Numbered from the stretch's first letter, positions 26,227 through 35,267 are shown. The stretch: 64,000 nt of DNA from M3007 sp046329435 (GCA_046329435.1 JAXLUR010000004.1:532389-596388), one strand, 5' to 3'. Numbers and translations: made by a program. The notes: a model not told the origin generated them from the sequence alone.

Positions 26227-27304
26227 GAAAGTTAAAATAGGTATTCAGCCCGGGATTCAGCCCCATATTACCCGTTGTGATCCGAAATCCGGTAATATTA
26301 CTTCCCCAGGAAGAGGTAGAACCATTGAAAAATGTTTTTGTCATCTTGGTACTACCAATGTCATTGCCAAAATCATCCAGCAGAGGAGCGCCTGTAGCAA
26401 AATCACCTAACCAGTACTGGTAACCTTTATAGGTGCGGTTCAAAACTCCATTGGTGATTTCCCACCAGGTTCCATTGGAAAACACTTCCAGCTTGTATCC
26501 GGTACCAGTAAAGAAATTCGGAAAATCTGCTGAAGTTTCTACCAAGTGAAAACCGGTCGGGAACATATCCGTAAACACCGTGCTGGCGTTGTGCGTCGGA
26601 ATGTTGAGATAATAATAGGTATTCTCACCGGGCATTACCACCCCCCGGACATCACTGCCACCGCCAACGCCGTTTTGGATTAGTTTTATCAGATCGGTTG
26701 GTGGCGGTATCGGCCCTGGCGGAGGCACGCAAGCACTCACGGTCGGCGTAGTCACATCGGCAGGCGCCGCAGCGGTAACCGACATAGCCGAAGCAGAAAA
26801 CACCGGCAAGCCGGCCGGGGTAAAATTAACCGGCGTGCCGGCAACGGGCACCGGAGGCGTGCCGTTGGTTCCACACTTGAAACGGACTCCGGTCAGGAAC
26901 AACCCCGACGACCCGGCAGCCAATGCGCCCGCAGGCGCGCCCGCAGAAGGCGGTGATGCCAATGAAACGGTCACCGTATTACCCGAAACTGCCACATTGG
27001 TAATGTTGCCGCCGGGGCTGGGGGCACTGATAATCTCCAGTGCATCGGGAATCGTATAGGTGATGGTCGAGTTGTAACAGTGCTCGGTAATGGAAGCGCA
27101 ACGGTACCGAATTTTATAATTGAATACATCACTTGCGCCCGGCGCCGTATTGGAGACACTTACATCTATGAGCAGGCTTTGTGCTGTCATGATGCCCGTC
27201 AACAATAAAAAGAAGCCCGCCAGAAAAACTGATTTACAATTTTTCTCCCTTATGAACATTCGAGAGAAATGATGCTCTTTGGAATACATAACGAAATTTT
27301 TCAT
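25904..27304 (-). CDS. Gene B fragment 1: signal peptide and DUF11/Ig-like N-terminus
   Basis: Signal peptide (FLAGFFLLLTGIMTAQ) followed by beta-rich domains of the conserved-repeat/DUF11 kind seen in bacterial surface stalks: VSVSNTAPGASDVFNYKIRY, TYTIPDALEII, and a second unit around LIKLIQNGVGGGSD and FPTGFHLVETS. No catalytic motif is seen. The genuine frame ends near 26104; the final 65 or so residues (from EPKQWRRLL) are a wrong-frame tail after one extra T. The frame is also open upstream to 27442, but the extra 46 residues lack a signal-peptide start and are probably untranslated. Confidence 0.75.
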   Translation of the reverse strand: MKNFVMYSKEHHFSRMFIREKNCKSVFLAGFFLLLTGIMTAQSLLIDVSVSNTAPGASDVFNYKIRYRCASITEHCYNSTITYTIPDALEIISAPSPGGNITNVAVSGNTVTVSLASPPSAGAPAGALAAGSSGLFLTGVRFKCGTNGTPPVPVAGTPVNFTPAGLPVFSASAMSVTAAAPADVTTPTVSACVPPPGPIPPPTDLIKLIQNGVGGGSDVRGVVMPGENTYYYLNIPTHNASTVFTDMFPTGFHLVETSADFPNFFTGTGYKLEVFSNGTWWEITNGVLNRTYKGYQYWLGDFATGAPLLDDFGNDIGSTKMTKTFFNGSTSSWGSNITGFRITTGNMGLNPGLNTYFNFHVEDNVAAGDYENCVSVSRPGFSDLLRYCRGISAETALNIGKMEPKQWRRLLAAKRQSWHYNHRQFRAFAVVFSIFPDHQRCQRHSMVHTGTERTLQSRTRRWRFYY

Positions 27305-27503
27305 GTGAATAAGGGAAAAACCACACGTGATGAGAAGATAAATTCGACTGAGAAGTACTAGCAAAAAATTGTGGCATAACGCTTTCGCCCTTGTTACAAG
27401 CCGGATACAGATCAGACCTGGCGCCTCATCGGATTGAGGCAATCCTTATGAAACCGATGGAGCAAAAGAGAATCGAGTTATACTGTATTTTTTATATGCA
27501 AGT

Positions 27504-27543
27504 GCCCCGAAACGCTTGTTCTTTAAGAAGAAGCATTTCGGGC
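27504..27543. promoter_or_regulatory. Imperfect hairpin about 200 bp upstream of gene B
   Basis: GCCCCGAAACGCTT (27504-27517) can pair, with one mismatch, with AAGCATTTCGGGC (27531-27543). It could form a leader hairpin or a terminator; no adjacent T-run decides between these. Confidence 0.35.
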
Positions 27544-27769
27544 TTGCAAACAGATCAGTGTATCATTCAATTTCACTTGATTAATTGTCGAGATTATATA
27601 TTCCGATCAACAAGCAAGCGTGTTTTAACGGGCAATAATGAGAAACCCCTGCCCGGTACAATACCAGTCAAGGCGATTATTCATTCATAGAATAAACTAT
27701 GAGCGTTATCAGTCAGGTAATCAATCCTTCGGGAAAGGAACCCCGATAGTTCTGGATTAATAACACATA

Positions 27770-27810
27770 TAAAAATAGTAACCGCCGCACCGCCTTTGCA
27801 GGCGGCGGTT
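27770..27810 (-). terminator. Hairpin with T-rich tail, minus strand
   Basis: AACCGCCG (27780-27787) pairs with CGGCGGTT (27803-27810); on the minus strand the stem is followed by ACTATTTTTATAT. It could end transcription of the small gene at 28216-28644, about 400 bp upstream of it. Confidence 0.5.
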
Positions 27811-28215
27811 TACCGTCAGTTAGTCCAATGGATGCCAGGGAAGCGTGTACATCCAGATGGTAAGAATGGCCCGTCTCATAAGACCGTCTTATATTCTTGT
27901 GCAACTGAAAAATGAGGAGAAAGAAGACTATTTTCCTGTTACGTCGATAATGATTATTCGACGTTCAGTCTTCACAACGGCATTGCCGTTTGGCATGAGA
28001 ATGCACTCCTTCTTCCTCCCCAAAGGAAGGTTCAGACGACTTTTCATAGGCGAATCAACGGGACGATTAGAAGATTAAAAAATGTTCAGATTTATACCTC
28101 AAATGTAATAGCGCTTCCTTCGCAGGGCCCCGGACAATTTTTCAACTTTTTTTCGAGTGAAATTGCAGTTTAAATTCATGGATCATTTTTTTTGTAATTC
28201 ATAAATTTAAACCAA

Positions 28216-28644
28216 TCAATATTGTAAAAATTCCACTATATAATATTTCGCCGACACTTTCAGATTATACTGGCCTCCTTTTATCACAAAACCCTCGACC
28301 CCAAGCAGGCCCGACACTGATGAAGACAGCGCGTAATCCGACTCAACAACAAATATTGCCGAGCTGAAAAATTGTTCAATCATTCCGCTGGAGCAGTCTG
28401 ATCGCCAAAAGCACATGCGAAGTTTGCCGCGCGAAAGGGACTGAACCCATGCCCGCACGCCTGGGCAAGTCCAGCGCATCTTTTTGTGCATCTGGTAAGG
28501 AACTACGATACAAATACCCGCGCCCTGGCATTTCCGGTTTGGAGAGCCCAGCACAACATTTGTCAATACCGGCAGGCAGAATTTCTTTTCCGTTGTCGTT
28601 AATAAAGGCAGGCCGGACCCAGTTTCAGGGAAAATACATGACAT
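28216..28644 (-). CDS. Small Bacteroidota protein with VVESDY / FVIKGGQY C-terminus
   Basis: A 142-residue product from the ATG at 28644. The last 50 residues (FVVESDYALSSSVSGLLG, EGFVIKGGQYNLKV, YYIVEFLQY) follow a pattern I recognise from short, unnamed Bacteroidota proteins in which an acidic motif, a small helix and a VIKAGxYPV-like strand end the protein. A Cys pair (NRKCQGAGIC) precedes it, as in those relatives. No signal peptide is seen, and the 5' end lies only 13 bp from the left end of the IS element. Longer starts at 28719 or 28731 would run into the element, so the original upstream region may have been displaced. Function unknown. Confidence 0.6.
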   Translation of the reverse strand: MSCIFPETGSGLPLLTTTEKKFCLPVLTNVVLGSPNRKCQGAGICIVVPYQMHKKMRWTCPGVRAWVQSLSRGKLRMCFWRSDCSSGMIEQFFSSAIFVVESDYALSSSVSGLLGVEGFVIKGGQYNLKVSAKYYIVEFLQY

Positions 28645-28720
28645 GAATTTTATATTAGACTTGTTGTGACGTAACTGGTTGATAATCAAAGTGTGTATTT
28701 TTGCTGTAAATCGTACCATT

Positions 28721-29212
28721 ATGGCAATCAATTACAGAGATGTTAGAAATGATCGGCAGTGGAAGGCGAGCACTGGATTATCAGAAGAGCAGTTTTTTAA
28801 GTTGGTAAAGATGTTTGGCGAAGCCTATGAAAGATTATTCGGGGTTTCAATGACCGATCGCCAAAACAACTCAACCAATGAAAGTACATTTAAGACCTAC
28901 GAAGACTTGCTTTTTTTCTCGCTTTACAGCCTCAAAAGCGGTTTAACCTACGATCTTTTAGGTCTTACATTTGGTTTGGACGGGGCGAATGCCTATCAAA
29001 ATCAGGCACTTGGATTACGTGTACTTCGAGCTGCTCTTGAACATGGCGGACACATGCCCAAACGTACATACCAAAGCGTAGAGGAGTTCAAAGAGCACTG
29101 GTCTGAAGAAAGCGAAATCCTGATAGATGCAACTGAACAACAAAGACAAAGGCCTGCAAATCAACAAGATCAAAAAGAAGACTACAGCGGCAAAAAAAAG
29201 CACACACCCTGA
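28721..29212 (+). CDS. IS5 transposase first frame (orfA part)
   Basis: Product made when the ribosome does not slip: N-terminal domain plus first catalytic Asp, ending KKKHTP. In related elements this short product can act as an inhibitor of transposition; that role here is inference. Confidence 0.7.
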   Translation: MAINYRDVRNDRQWKASTGLSEEQFFKLVKMFGEAYERLFGVSMTDRQNNSTNESTFKTYEDLLFFSLYSLKSGLTYDLLGLTFGLDGANAYQNQALGLRVLRAALEHGGHMPKRTYQSVEEFKEHWSEESEILIDATEQQRQRPANQQDQKEDYSGKKKHTP

Positions 29213-29622
29213 AATTCCTAATTTTAGCCAATGAAAAAAAGCATATCAAATTTCTAAGCGAAGCCTATTGCGGGTCTGCCCACGATTATGCCATATTGAA
29301 AAGCGAACTGCCCCCGGAAAACAGGATTTGGTTTGACGAACATCATTTGCATGTAGATTTGGGTTTCTTGGGGATTTGCAAAGACTACTCAGCCGAGCAA
29401 ATCAGTATTCCTTTCAAAAAATCAAAGAACAATCCACTCACAGAAAACCGAAAAGCCATCAACAAACAAAGAAGTTCCGTCAGAGTTACAGTCGAACATT
29501 CAATAGGCGGACTAAAGCGGTTTAGGTTCTTATCTGATCGTTTACGTTGTCGAGATATTCAATTGTACAACATCGTCGCTGGTGTTTGCGCAGGGCTATG
29601 GAACTTTTTACTAACTGATTGA
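28721..29622 (+). CDS. IS5-family DDE transposase made by -1 frameshift
   Basis: About 300 residues, read from the ATG at 28721 (MAINYRDVRNDRQW). The first frame carries the helical N-terminus (TYEDLLFFSLYSLKSGLTYDLLG) and the first catalytic Asp in ILIDATEQQRQRP. It stops at 29212 just after eight A and a G (29190-29198). A -1 slip there gives GKKKAHTLKFLILAN, the usual IS5 continuation, with the second Asp in the WFDEHHLHVDLGFLG region and the final Glu in VEHSIGGLKRFRFLSDR. The A-run slip is a standard control of transposase level in this group, so the interruption is expected and not decay. The element appears complete and may be active. Confidence 0.88.
29296..29622 (+). CDS. IS5 transposase second frame (orfB part)
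   Basis: Downstream frame with the C-terminal part of the catalytic core (DEHHLHVDLGFLGICKDY, VEHSIGGLKRFRFL). The frame is genuinely open upstream to the A-run at 29190-29198; the Met at 29296 is internal and translation is expected only by frameshifting. Confidence 0.65.
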   Translation: MKSELPPENRIWFDEHHLHVDLGFLGICKDYSAEQISIPFKKSKNNPLTENRKAINKQRSSVRVTVEHSIGGLKRFRFLSDRLRCRDIQLYNIVAGVCAGLWNFLLTD

Positions 29623-29849
29623 TTTTCATACGACAACAACTCTATTTTTATTTTAGTCCAAAGATAAATCTCTGCCGTGCAGCATCTTTCGGACAGTTTT
29701 CCCTGTTTTTTTCTTCTATTGCCGGATTGATTCTTTATTTTTCATACATCATGGCAAATAGAAATCCGACGCTCGCAGATTTTGAATCATATCCAAACCT
29801 GTGAACATCGCGGCGATAATCTGCGGGGAATGATTATCCGGTAATGAGG

Positions 29850-31373
29850 TCAAGCCGATACTCTCATCACACTGGCATTCTGTAACAACCCGACGAGAAT
29901 ATCCCACAGGGTTTCATAAGGAATGACCTCGACTTCCAGGTTTTGATTGGCCGCCTCGATCGGAATGGTTTTCAATTTTTCCAGGTGCGGGCGAGCGCTG
30001 TTGATGATGGTTTCCGGATCGAAGCTCGATCTGGGAATCAGTTCGAGCATTTTGAAAAAGTAGTGGCTCCTGGCCGCGTCTTCGGGTTTAAGGTAACGGG
30101 TGCGGTATTTGGCCAGTCCTTCCTCGCGATCAACACACTGGCCGTAATCCCGTTCGACCAATGGAAAGACAAATCGCAGGATAAGCAAGGGGATGTTCAT
30201 CCCCGATTTGTCGCGGTTGGCTAGATGGATATCATTCAGCGTTTTGATGATCCTGAATTTTTTACTCAACTTACGATCACTCAACAAACCGCCAAGAGAA
30301 AGGAAATGAAGGAATGCTTCGAATATCATCCAGGTCTCCTTGATGTGCTGCGGAACGTCGGCGGAGCCAAGTTGAACGTTTACCTGTTGCCAGATTTCAG
30401 CGGCCGACTCATACATTCCGGCATGTAGCTCGCACATAAGGTGCAGCTCATGCCATTTGAACCAGTTGTAACTTCCTTTCTGAAAAAGGTTGCGATACTG
30501 CAAGGCAATGGCACGGCACTCCTCGTATTGCCGGAGGTTGAGATGGCCCATCAGGAGGGAATAATAAAACACCTGGAGGGCGCTATGACTTTTGTAGGGT
30601 TTTTTCTCAAAGAATGCTAATGCGTCCGCGCAAAGCCGGATCAGCATGGCGTGGTCATTGTTGTTGTCGTAAATGGCGATCTGAATAAGCCTGCTGAACA
30701 ACTGGAAGCGAAATGATTGGCAAGCTGCCATTTTCGGCTCAACCTGGGTAAAAAACCGGCGCGCCTTTTCCGCCAGTTCCCGTTTCTGGGATTTACTGTT
30801 CACAAATCCGATGACGAGTTCGGTATAAAAAGATTCGACCTGGTCTTCACAATTGCGCAGCTGGCGATACTCCTCCATCATGCCAAAATACTCTTTGTAT
30901 CGCTCCTCATCGCCAAAAAGACTTCCGGTATGGAGCGACAGTTCCCTGAGTATTTCGATCGACAGCTCGGTAAACTCGAAGCGACGGGTATATTTGAGCA
31001 GGTTTTCGAGCCGTTGAATCGCCAAAACGCGTTGATTTTTAAAAAACATGACTTGCGCAGCCGCCCACTTTTTCGTGCAATCCAGATAGGCCTTTTGCCG
31101 GTCATTGGCCGAAGTATCGGTAAAATCAATCAGCAAAAGCGATTCGCTGAGGCGCTCCTTGAGTTTGCTCTTGACCGTTGCAAGAATGGTGACCGAGGCT
31201 TCCAATTCTTCAATTTGCTCCAGTGCGTCCTCATCAGTCATGATTCGAGCATCAGCTATGCCGTCGTAAAGGCGGCGCATTTGGGTACCAGTACCCAGCA
31301 GCAGGTCAAGCATCTGCGTGGTTCGAAATTTGGAACTGTTCAACAAGTTGATCAGGATAATCAGTTCTCCCAT
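29850..31373 (-). CDS. Helical-repeat protein of unknown function, 507 aa
   Basis: A soluble, strongly helical protein with no signal peptide or membrane segment. Regularly spaced aromatic/Leu helices (AAAQVMFFKNQRVLAIQRLE, ESFYTELVIGFVNS, HSALQVFYYSLLMGHLNL, WFKWHELHLMCELHAGMYE) suggest a TPR-like superhelix, that is, a protein-binding scaffold. I recognise the style from Saprospiria proteins of unknown role but know no function. It is divergent from the response regulator, with 311 bp between the starts, and may share control with it. The start at 31373 has no good competitor. The 200 bp between its stop and the IS element hold no gene. Confidence 0.8.
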   Translation of the reverse strand: MGELIILINLLNSSKFRTTQMLDLLLGTGTQMRRLYDGIADARIMTDEDALEQIEELEASVTILATVKSKLKERLSESLLLIDFTDTSANDRQKAYLDCTKKWAAAQVMFFKNQRVLAIQRLENLLKYTRRFEFTELSIEILRELSLHTGSLFGDEERYKEYFGMMEEYRQLRNCEDQVESFYTELVIGFVNSKSQKRELAEKARRFFTQVEPKMAACQSFRFQLFSRLIQIAIYDNNNDHAMLIRLCADALAFFEKKPYKSHSALQVFYYSLLMGHLNLRQYEECRAIALQYRNLFQKGSYNWFKWHELHLMCELHAGMYESAAEIWQQVNVQLGSADVPQHIKETWMIFEAFLHFLSLGGLLSDRKLSKKFRIIKTLNDIHLANRDKSGMNIPLLILRFVFPLVERDYGQCVDREEGLAKYRTRYLKPEDAARSHYFFKMLELIPRSSFDPETIINSARPHLEKLKTIPIEAANQNLEVEVIPYETLWDILVGLLQNASVMRVSA

Positions 31374-31684
31374 TCAGTACAAAATTTGCGCCCGGGCAAA
31401 AACCATGTTGCGTTTCAAAAGGGGGGGAGGTTCTCTCTGAGGAGCCGAGAAGAAAACAGGTTTTTACCCAAAGCAGGGTTCTCATTACAATCACAAAGTT
31501 GTGCGTTGTGCCAGCTACATTTCCATGTAGTTTTTAAGGATTAATCTCTCGCAGGGCCTGTCCAAGGCTGAAAATCGTTTTTTTTACCCTGTTTTGACCT
31601 AAAATACCTTTTCTAATTTTCTTTTTTTCAGGTAATTGAAGCAACCTTATTCCTTATTCGTCTCCCGCAAATCGTCTGTATGAC
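31374..31684. promoter_or_regulatory. Divergent intergenic region
   Basis: 311 bp between divergent starts must hold both promoters. It is AT-rich next to the response regulator (poly-T stretches 31577-31630). I see no exact TAnnTTTG/TTTG pair at correct spacing, so promoters are not placed. Confidence 0.5.
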
Positions 31685-32320
31685 ATGATGACCTATCGCA
31701 TTGCCGTGATTGAAGACGACCTGTACCTCAGAAGCAGTATCCGGGAGGAGTTTGCAAAGTCAGCACGGGTTGAAATCGAGTTTGAATCCGACAGCATCGA
31801 ACGTATGCTGTCATTTTACCAGACCCGGGCAGCGCCACATCTGATTTTACTCGACCTCAGCCTGCCCGGCCTCTCGGGCATCGACGGGTTGCCTTTGATG
31901 CGCAGGAAGATGCCTGAAACGGAAATTGTGGTGCATACTTTTCAGGACGACGACGACAAGATATTTCAAGCCATCTGCAATGGCGCTTCGGGCTATTTGC
32001 TGAAAAACACCCCGCTGGCCGAGCTTGAAAAGTATTTACTTACCACACTCGAAGAGCGCGGCAGCGTCCTCAGTCCGTCTATTGCACGCCGCGTACTGGG
32101 ATATTTCCGGCCCCAAAATCCGGCTCTTCCCCAAGAAGAAGACCTTAATGAAACCGAAAAAAGCATCGTTAATCTGCTGGTTGACGGGCTGACTTACGCA
32201 GAAATTGCCTCCAAAATCGGCCTAAGCATTGATGGCGTCCGGTATTACATCAAACGTATTTATTCCAAACTACACATCAGGACGCGCAGCCAGCTGGCAA
32301 GACGTTTTTTAAAAAAGTGA
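31685..32320 (+). CDS. NarL/FixJ-family response regulator
   Basis: A 211-residue two-component regulator. Receiver domain residues 4-120: acidic pair Asp11/Asp12, phosphoacceptor Asp57 (LILLDLSLPG), Thr85 and Lys107 (GYLLKN). A LuxR-type helix-turn-helix follows at about 150-208 (LNETEKSIVNLLVDGLTYAE, then IGLSIDGVRYYIKRIYSKL), so it should bind DNA as a phosphorylation-dependent transcription factor. The first LuxR helix starts with NETE where the family commonly has TxRE, and recognition follows DGVRYY where many have TVKxH. The stop lies 13 bp before the kinase start, so the pair is an operon and almost certainly a cognate pair. Targets are unknown. Confidence 0.95.
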   Translation: MMTYRIAVIEDDLYLRSSIREEFAKSARVEIEFESDSIERMLSFYQTRAAPHLILLDLSLPGLSGIDGLPLMRRKMPETEIVVHTFQDDDDKIFQAICNGASGYLLKNTPLAELEKYLLTTLEERGSVLSPSIARRVLGYFRPQNPALPQEEDLNETEKSIVNLLVDGLTYAEIASKIGLSIDGVRYYIKRIYSKLHIRTRSQLARRFLKK

Positions 32321-32333
32321 GTATCTATGCAGG

Positions 32334-35267
32334 ATGCCAAAACGCCGACCAGGTTTATTGCGGGATGCCTTATGCTTCCTATTAATTCTGTTTTGCCTCC
32401 CCGGCAAAGCCCAGGTTGACCTTGATCCCTATAATGTAGAGTATCTCGGGGTTTCGGACGGTTTGCCCTCCAGGCAAATATGCGGCATCACACAGGATCA
32501 ACTTGGCATGATTTGGATGGCCTCCAGTAACAAGGGAGTAATCCGGTATGATGGCCATGAGTTTACCTGTTTCTCTTCGGCGCCCAACAGCAGAATCAGG
32601 TTGAGTTCCAACCGTTTCCTCGACCTTGTTACCGACTCGCAAGGCCGTATTTGGGCAGGGCATGATCAGGGGATCGACATCATCGACCCTTTTTCGTTCA
32701 GCGTTCTCCGAATGATTCCATTGACGCCCAAGGAATCAACAAAAAGCAGTGAGGTGCGCTCCTTGTGCCTCGGCAAGGATGGCGCCATATGGGCTGCCGT
32801 GAAAGGCGTCGGCCTGGTGCGCTACGATACCAAGTACCCTTTTCAACCGGCGGTGTTCGATTCCAACCCGAATTTATTTTACGTCAATTTCAGCCCCGAC
32901 GGTTTGCTTTGGACCCTTGGAGACAATACTGCTTTTTGTTCACAGGATAGCGGGCTGCATTTCACTCCCGTCAAGACATTGCCCCCCTATATCATCCCGC
33001 TCGAAAACGAAGATGGGCTAATCGTCGGGCTACTTGGCGGCACGGTGGCTGAAAAACCGGTCGTTTTCCGCCTCCTCGAGGGTTTGCCCCAGGTCAGGAA
33101 CGAGCCGGCGCCAGGCGCCATATCCTGGGCTTCCGTTATCTATTTTTCGCACAAGTTTCACCACAAAGCGGCGCCTTTTGATTCCTTTCCCAACCTGAAC
33201 AGCACTAATTTTCGAATATTTAAAGATCATGAGGGGGGGACATGGGTGGCCACACGCGATTATGGCGTACTCAAATTGCGGAAACGCAACATCACTTTCA
33301 CCACATGCGCCGAACTTCAGGGAATCAGCCTGCGCGGTATGGTGGAAATGCCCGACGGGAAAATCTACATTGCCACCTATAACGGGTTGTACCATTATGA
33401 CCCCGTATCAAACACCGCCAGACTGGTTGATGGGTCCAGGAAAGCAATCTACCACCTGCGACGTTCAGGCCCCGATACGTTGGTCTGCCTTACTGACGGC
33501 AGCGGCATTCTTCGCTATACGCCCTCCGACAACAAATGGTCTGACATCAAGGGGCTAAAGTTCGTTACCAATGACCTTTCCTTTTTTTCCGCCCTTCCGC
33601 TCGACGGAGATCGCCTGCTTTTGGGCAACCGGCAATTATTTACCCTAGGTGCGCCCGACTGGCGTCCACGCCCTTTCGCCACCCTGCCTTTCATACGCGA
33701 TGGCCTGATTACCATGTGTTTTAAAAAAGGACCAGACGGACAAATCTGGATGGGTACCAATGCCGGGGTCTTTGTGCTGCTCCCGAATGGAACAGTTGAA
33801 ATACCGAGCATCAGGAACTATTATTTTTTGGGGGAAAGCGCACAGATCAATGACATTTTTTTCGATAAAAACGGGAGAATCTGGTTTGCGACCAAACAGT
33901 ACGGGCTACTACGATATACCCCTTCAACCGACAAGTTTGACACCTTCAATGCCGTTCAGGGTTTTGGCGAAGATGAAACATACATGATACTACCCAATGA
34001 CAACGGCGATCAAATTGCCGTCAGTACGGCGAAAGGCTTGTTTTGCTTGTCTGTTTACGCTGAGGGGGAGATATTTTCATACGCCGTCGAGGATGGAACA
34101 TCCAACACAGAATTCAATACCGGTTCGGCCTTGCGCAGCCTGAACGGCGACCTGTATTTTGGTACGATAAGCGGGCTCACCCGTTTTCATCTCCCGTCAA
34201 GGATACTTATGGCTCCCTCGCCCGCCTGCCGAGCCTATATCTATCATGTATCCATTGAATACCCCGACGCTCAAAATTTATGTATCAATTATCCGTCCAA
34301 AGATACCCTGATACAGCTGCCCCGGATGTGTGATGCCTTCGAGTTTTCTTTTGGCTGCACCGATTATTTCAAGTCAAACTATCGGGCATTTTTAGTGCAG
34401 CTTGAAGGCTTCGACGAGAACTGGATACCCATCGGGAACGTGAACAAAATGCGATACTACGGTCTCCCGCCAGGAAGTTATACTTTTCGTGTAAAATGTG
34501 GCGAGCAAGATGAACGCCAGAAAGAATCTGTAAGCTCGTTTTCATTTATTATCGACGGCCCTTTCTATCACAAGGCATGGTTCATTATATTGGTGTTATC
34601 CGGAATCGTTTTTATCGTCTGGCTTTTTTTCAGGTTCAGAATTCATCAATTACGCCGGGAGCAAAACTTTCGCACTCAGATTGCAACGGATTTGCACGAT
34701 GATTTTGGAGGCAATATGGGCGCTATATCCAACATTGTACATGTGATCAAACGCAGAAAAGAAGTCGGCAAACCCTTTGACGAGGAACTGGATCATTTGC
34801 AGTCTTTGGTCAAAACCGCCTACAGTGTTATGTCTGACATTATCTGGGCAATCGACAAGAGAAAAAACACCTATGTTGATTTGTCAGCCCGCATGCAGGA
34901 CTATGCTGACAAATGGCTTAAAATGAATGATATTAAAGTACGGTTCAGCACCAATTTCGTGGCCAATCGTTTGCCTTTTTCCTTTGACATCAAACACCAG
35001 TTATTGCTGGCCTATAAAGAAATTTTAGGCAACATACTTAAACATACGTATTCTGAATCTGTCGAAATTAACCTGAATTTCAGAACGCGCCACCAACTAG
35101 TGCTGTCTGTCAAAAATCTGTTTTCAGAACGAAAAACAGATGTAGCATCAAATGGCCAAGGCCTTGAAAACATTCGGCAAAGAATTAACCGGATTGGCGG
35201 GGATGTAAATATTGAAGAAGGCCCCGGCGAATTTATTGTTACTATCAGGCTCGGCCAGGGCAAATAA
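32334..35267 (+). CDS. Hybrid-free Reg_prop/Y_Y_Y sensor histidine kinase
   Basis: A 977-residue membrane sensor. A signal peptide (LCFLLILFCLPGKAQ) is followed by two seven-bladed propellers of two-component regulator propeller repeats (residues about 35-650; ITQDQLGMIWMASSNKGVIRYDG, TDSQGRIWAGHDQGID, DKNGRIWFATKQYGLLRY), a Y_Y_Y domain (about 670-745; FLVQLEGFDENWIPIG, GLPPGSYTFRVK), and one membrane helix (about 749-770). The cytoplasmic part has a HisKA_3-type DHp with phospho-His788 (ATDLHDDFGG) and an ATPase domain with N-box near 895 (EILGNILKHT) and G-box near 940 (NGQGLENIRQRI). Such sensors often detect polysaccharide fragments, but here the ligand is unknown. Unlike many gut relatives, the regulator is separate, encoded just upstream. 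Confidence 0.95.
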   Translation: MPKRRPGLLRDALCFLLILFCLPGKAQVDLDPYNVEYLGVSDGLPSRQICGITQDQLGMIWMASSNKGVIRYDGHEFTCFSSAPNSRIRLSSNRFLDLVTDSQGRIWAGHDQGIDIIDPFSFSVLRMIPLTPKESTKSSEVRSLCLGKDGAIWAAVKGVGLVRYDTKYPFQPAVFDSNPNLFYVNFSPDGLLWTLGDNTAFCSQDSGLHFTPVKTLPPYIIPLENEDGLIVGLLGGTVAEKPVVFRLLEGLPQVRNEPAPGAISWASVIYFSHKFHHKAAPFDSFPNLNSTNFRIFKDHEGGTWVATRDYGVLKLRKRNITFTTCAELQGISLRGMVEMPDGKIYIATYNGLYHYDPVSNTARLVDGSRKAIYHLRRSGPDTLVCLTDGSGILRYTPSDNKWSDIKGLKFVTNDLSFFSALPLDGDRLLLGNRQLFTLGAPDWRPRPFATLPFIRDGLITMCFKKGPDGQIWMGTNAGVFVLLPNGTVEIPSIRNYYFLGESAQINDIFFDKNGRIWFATKQYGLLRYTPSTDKFDTFNAVQGFGEDETYMILPNDNGDQIAVSTAKGLFCLSVYAEGEIFSYAVEDGTSNTEFNTGSALRSLNGDLYFGTISGLTRFHLPSRILMAPSPACRAYIYHVSIEYPDAQNLCINYPSKDTLIQLPRMCDAFEFSFGCTDYFKSNYRAFLVQLEGFDENWIPIGNVNKMRYYGLPPGSYTFRVKCGEQDERQKESVSSFSFIIDGPFYHKAWFIILVLSGIVFIVWLFFRFRIHQLRREQNFRTQIATDLHDDFGGNMGAISNIVHVIKRRKEVGKPFDEELDHLQSLVKTAYSVMSDIIWAIDKRKNTYVDLSARMQDYADKWLKMNDIKVRFSTNFVANRLPFSFDIKHQLLLAYKEILGNILKHTYSESVEINLNFRTRHQLVLSVKNLFSERKTDVASNGQGLENIRQRINRIGGDVNIEEGPGEFIVTIRLGQGK

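Larger units (their letters stand above)
22870..27304 (-). other. Reconstructed gene B, SdrD-B surface protein
   Basis: Two minus-strand frames join at the TTTT run 26101-26104. Reading three T instead of four gives an uninterrupted protein of about 1,475 residues (ALNIGK joined to WSPSNGAVYW). Likely start at 27304 (MKNFVMYSKE) or 27259 (MFIREKNCK); the latter gives a cleaner signal peptide. The gene lies upstream of gene A in the same direction with a 114-bp gap. Its last module (NNGTISLATVTDG, NAGTYDGP, SMVPNTGGTYIVR) is closely related to gene A sequence at 20200-20500, so the two probably arose by duplication or module exchange. Confidence 0.75.
27305..28215. other. AT-rich spacer with two hairpins, no convincing gene
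   Basis: About 900 bp upstream of gene B. Short frames here lack recognisable features and are regarded as chance. It contains two inverted repeats, listed separately, and AT-rich sequence next to 28216 that may carry the ends of transcripts. No clear Bacteroidota TAnnTTTG promoter could be placed. Confidence 0.5.
28657..29643 (+). mobile_element. IS5-family (IS427-type) insertion sequence, 987 bp
   Basis: A two-frame DDE transposase is bounded by imperfect inverted repeats: AGACTTGTTGTGACGTA at 28657 and, on the other strand, AGAGTTGTTGTCGTA ending at 29643. ATT flanks both ends (28654-28656 and 29644-29646), a plausible 3-bp target duplication. Length, frameshift arrangement and repeat ends fit the IS427 subgroup of IS5. 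Ends were placed by eye and may be off by a base or two. Confidence 0.75.

Noticed and set aside
27845..28078. 77-codon plus-strand frame
   Set aside because: No recognisable domain, no export signal, atypical composition and no supporting context.
28679..29212. Transposase as a decayed pseudogene
   Set aside because: The break is at an A8G slip site and a -1 shift gives the conserved continuation, the normal arrangement in IS427-type elements.
29619..29804. 61-codon plus-strand frame after the transposase
   Set aside because: Overlaps the right IS end and has hydrophobic low-complexity sequence without homology that I recognise.
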